From Distichodus sexfasciatus (Eukaryota > Chordata > Actinopteri > Characiformes > Distichodontidae): a DNA stretch of 64,000 nucleotides. The stretch lies in contig JAVGVS010000022.1 in assembly GCA_032718565.1 (NCBI GenBank), positions 3,879,651-3,943,650 of the forward strand, given 5' to 3'. The position numbers and the translations under genes are program-made. Of the stretch, positions 32,837 through 45,325 are shown one piece after another (within the stretch, counting starts at the first letter, position 1; every line of letters begins with the position of its first letter). The notes below the pieces were generated by a model that saw only the letters and a program-made list of their open reading frames with translations, was not told where the DNA came from and did no database searches.

Positions 32837-35800
32837 GCATGTTGTGTAAATATCATATTTGTGACTAATCAATTATCCCTGTACACTTGAGACTATGTAG
32901 GAAGAAATTATAGCAAAGCATTTAGCCAAGAAGAGAAATGAGTCAGTGGAATTTCTTTCACTGTTTTCTGTCTTGTTCAGAATGTGAAATGAGGTTTTGT
33001 GTACAGTGAATACTTTTGATAGAGGAAGGTGGCGAGGCAGTGAGCACTGACCTGGGGTTTTAAAAAAGAATCTGTAAGTACACCTGATCTTGGATCCCAT
33101 CCAAAGTGCGAGTCAAGGCAATTATTAAGTCCTGAGCTCCTCCAATGGACCATTGACGCAAAGCGAGAGATGAGCCTCTTCTCAACACTGTCGACCAAAT
33201 GTACTGTCTGAAAGCACAGTTGTAGGTGGAGTTAATGAAGCAATCCTAAATGTTAATAGACTTTTCCTTAACAGAAGCAAAAAGTCACACTTGCTAATGA
33301 ATTAAATGCTGTGTGGCTTGTATGGACGCAATTATGAAACTTGACAAGTGAAAAATTATGCGTTTTCTAGTGGCATGTTAAATGTCAATGCAATTAGCAT
33401 GACTGCTGTAACAGTGGTCAGTATTTTGTGAGTTTATGTTTACTTTGGTGCCTTTATAATGGTTTTAGCAGTTGCTTGTGAAAACAGAAATCTTTATAAG
33501 ATCATCTGTATTTCTTCATGTAGGGGAAAAAATCAATGAGTTTTTTTAAATAACGCCATATCAGATTGAAATGATTATATTTTATCTAGGATTTTTATTT
33601 TTTTTTAACCTAACAGAAAGTGTAAGAAATCTTCAAAAAGAACACAACTTATCTTTCTGAAAGATTTTTCTTTAGCACAAATTCTTTTTTTGCTTTTGTA
33701 CATGCTTACCATATTCTGAAAGCATAAGGCAGATATTATACATGTAAGCAGCAGCCATTTCAGAATTAACTTCTTTAAACTGGGTCAATATGCAGGCTAT
33801 TTAACCAAGTCTGTCCACATAATGATATGAAAAATCAACCATGAAAACCAAGCCTTAGATTGGCTTGTTAAATCTAAGTGTGAAGGCTATATGGAATGTA
33901 AATCTTGTAGAACTTCATAAAACAGTATGTTTAAAAAGCAATTACTTTTAAAGAATGAATCGTTGAGTTAAACACCATTCCCATTGTTGTTGACTAATTG
34001 TGTTTAATCATTTAGCAGACTGAATTATATACATTGAATTAAGCTAAATCCTATTAAAAGACTATAGTATAATTTCCTATATAAATGTAATATATCTGTT
34101 AAATGTAAGTGTGCATTTAAGCAAGTAACTTGCAAATTTGGTGCCTGGTGCATTGAGAGGATGAGTGTGAAAAAATGTAATAGAAAATGTAATGTGGTTG
34201 CTTTCGGTGGAAAATCAGATGTGGTGTGTTATCTAGCATATTACGTTTCATATTAAAGAATTTCCTTAAAAATGCCTGTTTGTTTAAAATCTCTGGCAAA
34301 GAAATTGATCTGTAAAAATATCATTTTTCTGTTCTTGATTTTTTAAAGAACATGATTATAAAGTCAAAACTAGGTCTGAAAGCTGTGATCCACATCTTTA
34401 CTCGACAGCTGTCCATTGAGAATGATTTCTCCTGGGGTTTAGAATTTATATGTAAATGTGCATTTTGTATATGCTAATGTCAATACATGTTTACATAAAT
34501 TCTGCAGGCACCCTGATCAAATGAGGGTGGTCTTGCAGTCATATAAGCTCAAGCATGCTCTTCATAGAAAGCTGGCCAGAGAGGAAAAAAGAACCTTTCT
34601 TGATTATAATGTTTAATAGAGTATATCCTTTAAAAATGAATACTTGTGGCTCTTTCATCAACACAGAACTTAAGTGTGAGAAAGCAGAAAATCTTTAAAC
34701 TACAAGCAGTTGTAGAAAGTGTGCCAGTGTTAGATTTATTTTACCATCTTCAGGTAGAGCAAAAATGAGTTACAATTTATTTTTTCTCATAAACTGTGTT
34801 CTTATTACATGTTTCTAGAATTCAAGATCTGATGACAGTGTCATGACTAATTAGGGCTGATTTGCACTTATGAATGCTACCAATACAAAGTTATGAACAA
34901 CCAAAATGTCATGTATTCTAACAGCTACTTTATAGTTCAAGATTCGTACATTTATCTCTCTGTGGAAAAAATGTCTTATAGTTTAAACAGAACAGACTAT
35001 ATGATTTTAAGCATATTTCCAGGTGAGGAATATCACTTCTCTTTATGATGCCAATTTTTTGCTGGCATTCTGTTATATTTATAAGGTAATATTTACCAAA
35101 CGGAAAATTAATATTCTATAAAACACAGTGTGCTCATAGACTTTATATTGTCTTAACGCATCAGGACATACAGCAGCTTTCATTCAGATTTTGGTGGCCT
35201 GTGGAGCTCTCACAGTCTTACCACTCTGTTTGAACCAAATTAAATGTAAGACTGAAACAGAGTAACCACACTCATTTATCTTGTTAATATCCTCGTCAAA
35301 TTAACGGCTCATTTGCTCGACCCCCCTGATCTGTAATGTGTTCTAAGAGTGACTTCCCCTTGTGGAGGTCCATAAAAGTAGAGTTTTGAAACCATTTTCA
35401 AGGTTATCCAGAATTCAGCATCTAGGACCTGGTGGAGGCTCTCCAGCTTTCAAGATTATCCCCAAGTCATGCTGTCCATTGCAGACATTAGCCTAAGTGT
35501 TTTCACTTACCTCAAGCACCTTCCATCACACTGTCAAAGGCTGGCTCTCTAAATTCAATTAAAGATCCAGTCTTGGTGTTGGTTCACGCATAGCATCAAG
35601 CATCATATATCTTGCGGGCTGGAGGGAGGCATGCTGCGCCATAATTTTATTTCCTAACAGACAATTTCTCTTGCAAGGTGCCCTGCGACGTGCCCTCATC
35701 CAATGTCAGCGGTTTTAAGAGGATCTGTCAACTGCATTTTAATCAAAAGGATATTTTTGTATTAAAGCTACAGCACTGCTGTGTAGTCCCAAAGTATGGC

Positions 35801-36584
35801 CATGTACGCAGATTGTAATGTCACCCACTTGATCATAAGGAACAATTAATTGAAACTAATGAAAGTTGATAAATAATTCATTAGCCCTAATGAATTTACA
35901 TGGATTCACAGGTGCATGCCATTGATGTGATAAAACTGGGACCTCAGCATGTCTTTAAAGGAGAAAACATAAGACAGAATCATGCTGATATGTCTTGCCT
36001 GTCATCATTTCATACTGTGCAACATTGATTAGTTTGCCGTCCGGCAATAACGAGTTTGTTTGCTGGTCTATTGGAGCTGTCAAAATGTGAGTTTGTACAT
36101 TGTTTCATTACTGTGCTTGTGCTATAACAACACAGAAATCATCAGACATAATGTTGTGTAACGCTGCTGTCATACACAAAGATGTGTCCTCAGTCACAGA
36201 AGACATTTCTCTGCATTGTAGCCAGACTGGATGTATTAGTGCTGTTTTATTTGTCTCACACTCTTGGTTCTACAATGTCTAGCCTACAGTTTTCCTCTGT
36301 AGCTGTATGACTTCAATTACAATTCTTGAGTCTATTGCTGATTTTTTAAGCTCAATTCCAAAATGACAATAAGAGGAAAAAGGTCTTGTAAAACAAGTAG
36401 CAATGCATTGATGGTGTGTTATGAGACCCTGGTAGTTTAATCTAACGCACATTTAATTCACATGAAACTAATAACAAATAATGCCATTTTCTCAGTGATC
36501 CAGCAAGACATCTATGCTAAATTCATGATTTAATATCATTAAAATCGAAATAAAGCATTAAAAAGTTGTTCTCCACAATTTGTC
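32837..36584. other. upstream flank with a candidate regulatory block
   Basis: No gene or recognised repeat. From about 35.2 to 35.95 kb the texture changes to unique, mixed-composition sequence typical of conserved non-coding elements. At 35840..35905 many homeodomain-type cores lie close together (AACAATTAATTG, AACTAATGAAAG, AATAATTCATTAG, CCTAATGAATT). Conservation is not tested. Confidence 0.4.
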
Positions 36585-36752
36585 AGAAGGTTTCCGGTTT
36601 GAATCCCAGACTGCTTTGAGGGGACTACTCATGTCAGCTGCCCATTGCTCCTTCACAAATGGCTCAAATGTAGAGGTCACATTTCGTTGTGGTGGACTGT
36701 GTGATGGACTATAGCGCGTTCACATTAACATGTAATCACTCACTTTTTAAAA
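36585..36752 (+). mobile_element. SINE-like repeat, family B, 5' truncated
   Basis: It starts at AAGGTTTCCGGTTTGAATCCC and continues with CATGTCAGCTGCCCATTGCTCC, TGTAGAGGTCACATTTCGTTG and a TGTAATCACTCACTTTT tail. Confidence 0.8.
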
Positions 36753-38158
36753 AATATAGATGTTTTCTTTCTGCCTCAAGTAATTTGAGGTTTAATGGTA
36801 AACAAGAAGTTTATTAGTCAAATTCATAGATTACTTAAATGATTATGTGGAGTAAATTCCAAGACTCCTCAATTCTCGAGGTAGATTGGAACTGAGGGAC
36901 AAAAATGGAGACTGCAATTCATTACAGTTTTTCCAATGTATTGATGTTAGGGAAATCAAGGGTGAGCTGAACATATACTGAAGCGTTACGTTAGCCCCAC
37001 GTATGCTGTAAACGCTATAATCAATGGAACTGGCTACCCCTAACACCACAGTGTAAGTGCTGCCTACAAATGCTCTGAAAATGCAGAAATACTGTAGTCT
37101 TCTATTTTATATGCAAGGTGTGCACTGTCCTTTTAGGGAACGTGCCTGGTGTTGCCCTAGTGTAATTTCCTCCCTTGATATTATGCACAATGTCAAGCCT
37201 GCATGTAGAGATATCACAGATATCAAAACAACACTGACCATCCTGTATCCTGTGGTGGAGAACAAAAAAGCACACAAATATTTCAAAATATATTTATTAG
37301 CTTTAACAAAGCTTTCAATTTGTTTCTTCACATTGTAGTGAAGCAAACTTGACTTGGGACAAAAGACTCGAGACTTGACTTGGAATTCCCCTCTAAGACT
37401 TTAGACTTGACACGGACTTGGAAAAATGACTTGTGAATATCTCTGTTGAGGCATCAGCTGTTTTGGAAACCTTACTCTATAGTAAAAGTGTTGGATCAAC
37501 CTCCAGCTTTGACAGTCCCTCATGAAAAGAGGCGGTCATGCTGTCATAATCAGTGTGATCAGGATTTAACAAGTGTGTGTGCGTATCATTGGTGAATTGG
37601 TGTACAGAATGTTTGGGCAGAGGGTAATAGTGTTGGCCTGTACAGGGTGCCAGGCTGCTCAGAGATCCATGGGGGTCTCTCCTGGCCCTCCTTCTTCCTC
37701 CCATAGCAGATAGAACACCGCCTACTCACCGAACTTCTGCCAAAAGCGAAAAAGCATTTTCTTTTAAACAAATGCTTAAAAAGGCATGCATGTAAGAGCT
37801 CAAAATGTTCTCCCTGTTTGCATAGTCTTAGCAACAGGTCTAGAAGATTCTGGCCAGAGACGTGTTGAAAAATGCACAAAACTAACTTGTTACTTCTAAC
37901 AAAATACCTGCCTGGCTTACAGCATATAGGCTGTTCCTGCAGAAACAGACCTTTCAGCTCCCAGTCAAGAATAAAATTGCATTTAGTTCTCAAAGCAGTA
38001 ATTTACAATCAAGTATGTCTGTTTACTGTAATTCAATATTTTTGTGTTAGTTGTATGCAGGGCTGATAGTAAAAATAATTCTGAGCCTGAACTTTTTTCC
38101 ATGCCCGGGAGCTGAGCAGGGTACGGCAAGCCGTTTTAGCTTTAATTCGTCTTTAGAG
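36753..38158. other. upstream flank, no gene seen
   Basis: A short array of GACTTG/CTTGGA strings (37351..37437) resembles a degenerate minisatellite. The 135-codon minus-strand frame 37586..37993 has no recognisable content. Confidence 0.4.
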
Positions 38159-38373
38159 GATATCACATATTCAGTTTTAACTAGTCACAATGCAAATTCT
38201 TGATATCAGAAAGTCCATTTTTACCAGTTATAATGTGTATGTCTGATATCACAAATTCAGTTCCAACTAGTTAGAATGCTAAATCTTGATATCAGAAATT
38301 CAATTTGAACTAGTTAAAATGCCAATTCCTGATATCGGAAATTCTATTTTGGAATTTTAACTAGTTGATATGC
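38159..38373. repeat. 43-bp minisatellite, 5 copies
   Basis: Five units start with GATATC at 38159, 38202, 38245, 38288 and 38331; the first four are exactly 43 bases. Each unit carries GATATCA-AAATTC, a central AACTAGTT-like string (or a diverged form) and TTCTT or equivalent at the end. The fifth has a small insertion. The array lies about 45 bases from the hAT-like coding fragment and may be its subterminal repeat region (inference). Confidence 0.85.
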
Positions 38374-38416
38374 TGCCTCGAGACGGACAGATGTGCGAGG
38401 GCGGGTTTATCCTCCG

Positions 38417-38746
38417 CTAATTTCTTACATAAAGTGATGAGTGGATGAGCGATAGTAATGACAAGTCATGCTCAGCAATGAAGGAGCACAAGCGAATTTT
38501 TAAATTAGCCACGTGATCGGTCATTGAGGGTGGAATATCTGCCGTGGCTGTTGCCCCCAGCAAACATGAGGTGTGTGGCATTGCTCGGACTGCTGCTTTA
38601 TGACTAGGGTCTAATTCGTGCCGTGACAGCGCTTTTTTCCCACTAGTTCCATACAGCAGCTTCCTTTCGCACAAAGTGCAGAAGAATGCTCCTGGTTGCC
38701 GGAGCTTTTGGCACCAGCTTCCAAGGGGCTTTTCGTCACTACCCAC
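38417..38746 (-). pseudogene. hAT-like transposase N-terminal fragment with BED-type zinc finger
   Basis: The 110-codon minus-strand frame contains a zinc-binding pattern, Cys23, Cys26, His43 and His49, in FCTLCERKLLYGTSGKKAL..RH....H, followed by ITDH-like and LCSFIAEHDLSLL strings. This order (finger, linker, then C-FIAEH-LP) is what I recall from teleost BED-finger/hAT-derived proteins. After AEHDLSLL the resemblance stops, and no catalytic part was found, so it is a fragment. It could alternatively be a host gene exon, but no splice context supports that. Confidence 0.5.
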
Positions 38747-40661
38747 CTCCTCTATCTAAGCCCAACGCCATTTATTCCTTATGCCTTTATCGACATCTTT
38801 GGTGTCTTCCCCTGGCTTCATAATCCTGCTATCAATGACTTATGGTTTGCGTTCCAGCGACTGCTAGATCTGTATCAATCTTTCTGGCCAAGACCCAAGA
38901 CCCAAGGCCCGCCCCTTCCCTTTCTCTGATTGGTTTATTGACTAGTAGGCCTGTTCTTGGTGTGGTTGAGAGTGAAAGCTGCGCTCTGAGCTGCGCCTCT
39001 CAGATCTAGTGTCAGATCACTGGGCGAACCTGAGTTTTTTTTGTTTTGTTTTGTTTTTTCGCAGCCACGTCGGTACACGGGAGATCCGGCGTGGCGCCTG
39101 AATGCTATCAGCCCTGTGTATGCATTTTCATTTGCTGGTGAATCAGTTATGTGAAAATCCATTGAATACTTGTTTCCCTGTGCACTTGCCATTAATTTGG
39201 ATTTTGGAAATGCAAGCCATCAATATCATTATTAGCCTTATACTGTTACAAAAACAGTGACATTAGCAAAAGGTTTTAAATGACTGCAGATCTATCTGAA
39301 GATTCTTAATTCATACTGTGTAGGTTGAGTCTGTGTAAATATTAACCATTATTTGACGGTTATATGGAGTATTTCCAAGGTTATTTGAATTGTAAGGTTA
39401 GTTTAACATTTTAGGCAACATATTTTCACTTAGACTGTCATTTAAATGCTTGGACAGGATATATTTGGATCTCAAAGGTGCAATCTGAAAAGCATAATTT
39501 TCTTGACAGTTTCTCATTTTTTCTAGTATGCAGTAACAGCCTGACAGTTGTTACATCAGAAGTCGGTGTCGAAAATGGCAGAAATCTGTTTTTTTAAATG
39601 TTTTTGCCTCCCCCGAACGCCCACGCTGGCAAAATAACTCAGCCATTGCCATGAATGTGCTTGATTAATGTACATTCACTTACATCTCTGCATCCACATT
39701 ACTTTTCATATACTTGTGACATCTTTGAGGAAGCCATAAAGGCTATTGGCTCCAAAGAAACTGCATCCCTAGTGCTATGCATCAACTATGTTATTAATGT
39801 TTGATGAATAAAAGACACCACTTCAAATGTTATATTTCGTCACATCCTCTGCAGATATGCTGAACAGAATGTATTGACTTGGCCCAAGTAAAGGTAATTA
39901 AGTAGTGCTTTTATTAAAGAAATGTGTCCACATTTTGACCTTGTTCCTATACTCTAGGCGTGTAGTTCATTGCCGTATCATTGACAAGAGCTGTGCTCCT
40001 GTCGGCTGGATCAGTGGTGAATGTGTCTTCTAAAAAGTGTGTCTTTTTCACATAGCTGTCTGGAGGTGAGGTAGTTCAGTAAATATCATATGCCTATTTA
40101 CAATGCCTTGTGTGCAGGGCCTAGTGTAGGCGGCAAGGAGAAGGAAGGGTGTGTAAACCAGCTAAGCTGATTCCATCGGAGAGCAACCACACTTCACGGC
40201 TGTCTGTTTGGATAGTTATCTATTTAAATCCCCTTAAAAACTCAGCATCCCGTTCTTGCTTGAATTTCAGAAGCTTCATTGAATCTGACTGAATGTGACT
40301 CTGAGGACTCGGTGAGTGGCTGATGATTGAGACTCCCACCAGTCATCAGATGGCTAAAGAAAGGAAGAACAGATAGTGGGAGACTGACAGAGGCGGCGAC
40401 TCCAGCTCTCTCCACTTTCCCGGGGGGAATATGGTAATGTGTGTTTCTCTCCTGTCAGTTAAGATGCCAGGACTGTCTCTCAAACCCACATGTACACACA
40501 CACACACACACACACATGGCTGTGGTGGTCTGAAAGATCTGATATTTACTTCCATTAGAGTTTGTGTTATTCCCCTCTGCACTCTTTTAACAGCTCAATA
40601 TTGATCTATAGAGATTAGGGTTGAGGCTCCATACCACTTTTTCTCTTATTGAATATCATTC
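38747..40661. other. upstream flank, no gene seen
   Basis: The GC-richer part at 38750..39190 may still belong to the transposon remnant. A CA run lies at 40494..40516. The rest is unremarkable. Confidence 0.4.
40494..40516. repeat. (AC)n microsatellite
   Basis: Eleven AC units. Confidence 0.95.
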
Positions 40662-40969
40662 GGGCAGCACAGTGGCGCAGTGGTTAGCGTTGCTGCCTCA
40701 CAGCGAGAAGGTTCTGAGTTCGAACCCCGGGTCGGCTGGGGACCTTTCTGTGTGAAGTTTGCATGCTCTCCCCATGTTCATGTGGGTTTTCTCCGGGTGC
40801 TCCGGTTTCCTCCCACAGTCCAAAAGCATGCACTTTAGGTTAATTTGCGACTCTAAATTGGCCCGAGAATGTGAGCGTGTTGGTCCCTGCCATTCACTCA
40901 TAGTTCCCGGGATAGGCTCCGGTTCCCGCAACCCTGATAGGGATTAAGTGGTTCGGATAATGAATAAAT
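40662..40969 (+). mobile_element. SINE-like repeat, family A, full length
   Basis: The head GGGCAGCACAGTGGCGCAGTGG and the B-box-like GAGTTCGAACCCCGG are followed by CTTTCTGTGTGAAGTTTGCATG, CCGGTTTCCTCCCACAGTCC and an ATGAATAAAT tail. The flanking duplication is GAATATCATTC / GAATAGCATTC (40651..40661 and 40970..40980, one mismatch). Confidence 0.92.
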
Positions 40970-42554
40970 GAATAGCATTCCATTTTCACCACATAGGGAA
41001 ACTCTCTATGAAGTAAGAAATAAAGTAATTAATTTCTTTTTGCTGTTTGGCATTTTCACATTATAAGGAAAACTATGTTACTGAACAGAGTTAAAGCTGA
41101 CTTGATGAAGTCCATGCCAAGAACATTAACTGAGAACACAAGTCTGATTATTATTGTGTTGAATAATGTATTGTATTTGGTGACAGAAACTCAAGATTCC
41201 TTGGAATAATTCATTAGTTTTCTACAAGAAAAGACTAAATAAATAATGCAATCCTGCTTGCAGTCCAAATATGTATTTACATGAAACCTACATTACATAC
41301 ACTGGGTCGATAAGTTCTGACAATCCTACTCGATTGTGTGCTTTTGGTCATTTATTCAAAGAACAGCAGAAATACTTTGCATAGTCACTTTGCGTGCATA
41401 GCAAGTCAACAGTGCTCCTGTACTGAAGATATTTGAATACCCTCAGCAGATTCAGCAAATGAAGAATGTAAAATTCATAACCTGTCAGCGGGCGCTATAA
41501 TTGAACAGAAAAAAAGTTGCCTGAATTTATCACGAGTCTCAGTGAAGCGCAGTCAGCTTTGATTAAAAGTGAGAAGATTCATTGTGTGTGGAAAAGTGAT
41601 TTCCCTGAATAAAAATACACTAACTTGAAACCCTTAACTGGATGGATCACTTTAATACCCCCTCATTTAACAAAACCACTTTGTGTGTCCCTACTGTGAA
41701 GGGAATATACAGGACGCATTAATCCTTACTTATTCCACCTACAGAGCATGCAAACAAACAGACACTTTAAACTGCTGTTTCTAAGTTCATTCCAAAAAGG
41801 TGAGTCGTGCAGAAAGACTGAAATCTCCCTATTTCATAAGTAGGAGGCAACTACAGTTTCATATTTGAAACGTGTCGATTGAGCTCGCCTGATTCAGTCT
41901 GACAGGTACATCAAGGCATGAGGCTGAGCTTGCAGGGCTCTCAAACACTAGAAGGGGAGGACCTCAGGCTTGACAGCTAAATTTAGGCCCTCAAATGTCA
42001 GCTGAAATGAAGTGCTTGTTGCTTCTCGCCGCTGTGCCACTTCAGAGGTGGAGGAGAGACGTGAAGGTGAAGCCCTGGCAGCACTATGGCCTCCGGTCAT
42101 CTGGCAAATGGATGAATGATATGAGAATATTTTTCAAGCTAATGCCTTTATTCTCATTATTTGCACACATCATTATGAGTGCTAATTCTGGACAAATTGT
42201 TCCTGCTGTCTGATTGTCAGGTCAAAACCTTTGGTTTGTTGGTTGCCTTTCGCTGGTGGATCAGCTTTATATTTAGAATCACTCATATTATTTGATTTAG
42301 GCCTAAAACCAGAAAATCTATTTCTCATGGAGCAAGACAAGACAGGAACCAGGAAAGTCAGGACAAAACCATCAAGCAGTTTTTTTCTAAGCAAGATCTT
42401 CTTAAATGCCATTCTCTTTTAACACAGAAAATGATAGAAGCAGCACTGGACAACACATTTCTAAACTTGTTCAGGATTGTTGTTTTGTGTTGGTTTGATG
42501 TTGAGCAAAGTTTTGAAGAAGGTTTACTATGCTATACTGACACCAAAACCGCAC
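40970..42554. other. upstream flank, no gene seen
   Basis: Unique-looking sequence. The short frames at 41995 and 42231 have no recognised content. Confidence 0.45.
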
Positions 42555-43210
42555 TAGATAATCCATCTGAAGCTAAGCAGGCCAAGATTAGGTTTTAAGC
42601 CTAACCTTTGAGACCAACCACTTTAGCTGGTGGCTGCTGTTACATTTACATCCTTTAGCAAGCAGTCTTATCCAGAGTGACTTCCATGAACCGGGTTCAG
42701 GGACCCAGTAATGGTAATAAAGGAGATAGGACTCGAACCCACAACCTCTTGGTCTAGAGATGAGTGTCAGAACCACTAGACCACCACCAGCCCCACTGGT
42801 ATACAGTAAGTGTTGGTGCATCCAGCAGTGGGTGCCATCCTGTGCTCTGTGTATCCCAATGCTCCAGGAGAGTTTCTGGAACTTTGCTGAAAAAATGGTG
42901 TTGTCCTTTGAATGAGACATAAAATCAAGGTGTTGACTCTCATCAAAAAAACATTGGGTATCTTCCTAAAAATGATGTGCTGGAGCCCCAAAGATCCTAC
43001 AAAGAGATCCTCCATGAGCCATTCAACTCTGGCCTTCTAATCACCCCCATCTCTAATCAGCAAATTCTTCTGCCCCTTCAACACGTTCGCTGAAGTATAG
43101 AGAAAAGAAAAGACTGTCACGTCATCTGGGTGGAGCTGCACATGGCAGTTGGTGACTCCACATCGTCTTTGCACTTTTGGTATTTAGAAAAGTGTTACAT
43201 AAATGTCTGA
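42555..43210 (+). mobile_element. 5S rRNA-derived SINE (SINE3-like), split by another SINE
   Basis: It starts with AATCCATCTGAAGCTAAGCAGG, the 5S internal promoter region. It continues on the far side of the insertion with ATCCTGTGCTCTGTGTATCCC, TTTGAATGAGACATAAAAT, AGGTGTTGACTCTC, CACCCCCATCTCTAATCAGC, CATCTGGGTGGAGCTGCACA and the AAAAGTGTTACATAAATGT tail. It is more complete at the 3' side than the copy at 6728. Confidence 0.8.
42641..42797 (-). mobile_element. tRNA-derived SINE-like repeat inside the 5S SINE
   Basis: The reverse complement starts with GGTGGTCTAGTGGTTCTGAC (A-box-like), then GGTTGTGGGTTCGAGTCCT (B-box-like), and ends with the reverse of TACATTTACATCC..TTATCCAGAGTGACTT. The insertion separates the 5S head from the body. 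A clear target duplication was not seen. Confidence 0.7.
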
Positions 43211-44546
43211 TTCATTAATTTGAAATACAGATTAAACTGGACACAACTAAAATGTGGCGTGCACAGTGGCGGTTCTAGCCTGTTCTAGTCACACCAACCC
43301 AACATCAACAAGACATGACTGAGACTAATCCTGTCCTAGAGAGACTAGTGTGAAAATTAACAGAAACTGTTTTATGGAGAGATCCATATAAACTGCCAAA
43401 TAAAGTACACAAATGCTATGTTTGGTCTGCCTGTGATATTCTCAGAGGTATGCTACTGGAGAACGAGACCATAAATTTGACTGAGCCCACAAATCATTTT
43501 TAATGAATCCCAGTGTTCCTCCGCAACCCAGAAGAGACTTCTTACCCTCTGTCGCTATTTAAAAACAGAATGAAAATGAGACTAGTGTTATGCTTTGTGT
43601 TGCTAAGTGCTTTAAGGAGTTAAAAATGATGCGATAAGGGGGTTACAGATGCCCTGCCGAGGGCTAAACCCATCGCTTGTTTTGTGTGTGAATTCGGTTT
43701 CATCTTTTCTACAAAACCAGGAACAGGAACTCATCTATTGTTACAGGCTTATTTTCACAGCACACTTATCAGGGTTTTAAAGATAATAGTCTTCATTTTT
43801 CCCTCACAGAAAATTAGCATGCAACAATACAGAATTACTTCACATTTGATGCTTAAATCACATATATGCCCATCACTGCTGCATTAAGTACCCTGGTGAA
43901 AACACTGGACAAATAAGTGAACTAACCAAACGTGAAAGAGATCAGAATTGAAGGATACTAAATGTCTTGAGTTGGTGAGATCTGAAGGCTCTGATGGATC
44001 AGATGTTCATTTAAAAGTCATTTAGAAGTCTTCACCAAAAAAGCTAGTCTGATGCTGTGCAGTATTAATTCTGAGCATGTGCTGGGGCTCATTCATCTTC
44101 TGGAACACAGGGAGAGCGACGGTCATTTGTAAGGGGGAAAGTGTTAAGCGCAGCTCCTTCTTAGGGAGATGAAACACATACCTGTCCTAACGGCTTCATT
44201 CGATAATGCCTATTGGCTCTGAAAAGGTTCATTATTAATCGAAGAAAGACTTTCAACGTGGCGCTGGACATGTATTGTGAGGGGGGGGAAGATACTACTG
44301 TTTAATACTGAGTTTGTAAATTAAATTAGACTTTATGTGAACCTTTTCTGCTTAATATTTTGAGTATTTTAATTCAGGTTACATTTCAGAAATAGATGCA
44401 AGACAACTCTTGTGATTTTTATTTGCCAATCAAACATTTCCTTACCTAATTGTTTTTAAAGAATAAGTATATCCACTGGTCATAATACACAAAAAATGAG
44501 CTCACTAATTTGCTAACAGAAAGTACACAGATGCTGTTCTAACTTT
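43211..44546. other. upstream flank, no gene seen
   Basis: Unique-looking sequence with a short G run at 44280..44289. Confidence 0.45.
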
Positions 44547-45325
44547 GGGTCAGTTGATAGCGTAATGGTTAGAGTGTTCAACCTGTGATCGACAGAGGTG
44601 TCAAAAGTACATGCATTCTTCACTCAAGCAGAAGTATAGATACATGTGATTAAAAAGACTGAAGTTGAAGTATTGACGTGACGTCTTTACTCAAGTTAAA
44701 TTGAAAAGTACAGGCTCTAAAACATACTTATAGTATAAAAGTGTAAAGTACTCTTGTGAAGGACAAACCCACCATTTTAGGGCTAAGCTGACTGGACTCC
44801 ATGTCCAAACGTTATGTAGAGCACAAGAAAAGAAAAATAAAGCCACATGAATACATAAAGCTCCACTGGCCATTACCATCATTATACATGATGATTGCCT
44901 CTATCCTAAACACATCATACAAAAACAACATTAGAGTGCTGTAAAGAGCGCTATATAAATAAACTGAACTGAACTGAATTTAGTCGAGCTAAGCTTCTTT
45001 CTGCCACCGCAATCACAATATTATTTCTCACCGAGAGTACGAAACAAGAGTAACGAGCCTGATTTGAAAATGTAAGGAGTAGAAAGTACAGATATTCATG
45101 ATAAAAATGTACATAGTAAAAGTTAAAAGTTGGCATAAAAATAAATGGTCAAGTAAAGTACAGATACCCAAAAATTCTACTTAAGTACAGTAATGAAGTA
45201 TTTGTACTCCGTTACTTCCTATCTCTGGTGTTTGGAAGGTCCCCGGTTTGAATCCCAGGACTGGTAAAGGTACTGTGCTGTGCTGTGGTGTGTTCACAAT
45301 GACAAATAATCTCTCACTTTCACTT
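44547..45325 (+). mobile_element. SINE-like repeat, family B, split by a DNA transposon
   Basis: The left piece 44547..44592 (GGGTCAGTTGATAGCGTAATGG...CCTGTGATCG) and the right piece 45228..45325 (TGGAAGGTCCCCGGTTTGAATCCC...ACAATGACAAATAATC) form one family B copy. It was cut between the tRNA-like A and B boxes. Confidence 0.75.
44593..45227. mobile_element. non-autonomous DNA transposon inside family B SINE
   Basis: The ends are CAGAGGTGTCAAAAGTAC at the left and, inverted, CAGAGATAGGAAGTAACGG at the right. ACTCAAG/CTTAAGT and AGTAC strings are repeated just inside both ends. The interior contains CGCTATATAAATAAACTGAAC and has no transposase. The flanking 8-mers GTGATCGA and GTGTTTGG match at only five positions, so the target duplication is uncertain. 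Confidence 0.7.

Noticed and set aside
37586..37993. 135-codon minus-strand frame
   Set aside because: No recognised motif, no splice context, and composition is not coding-like.
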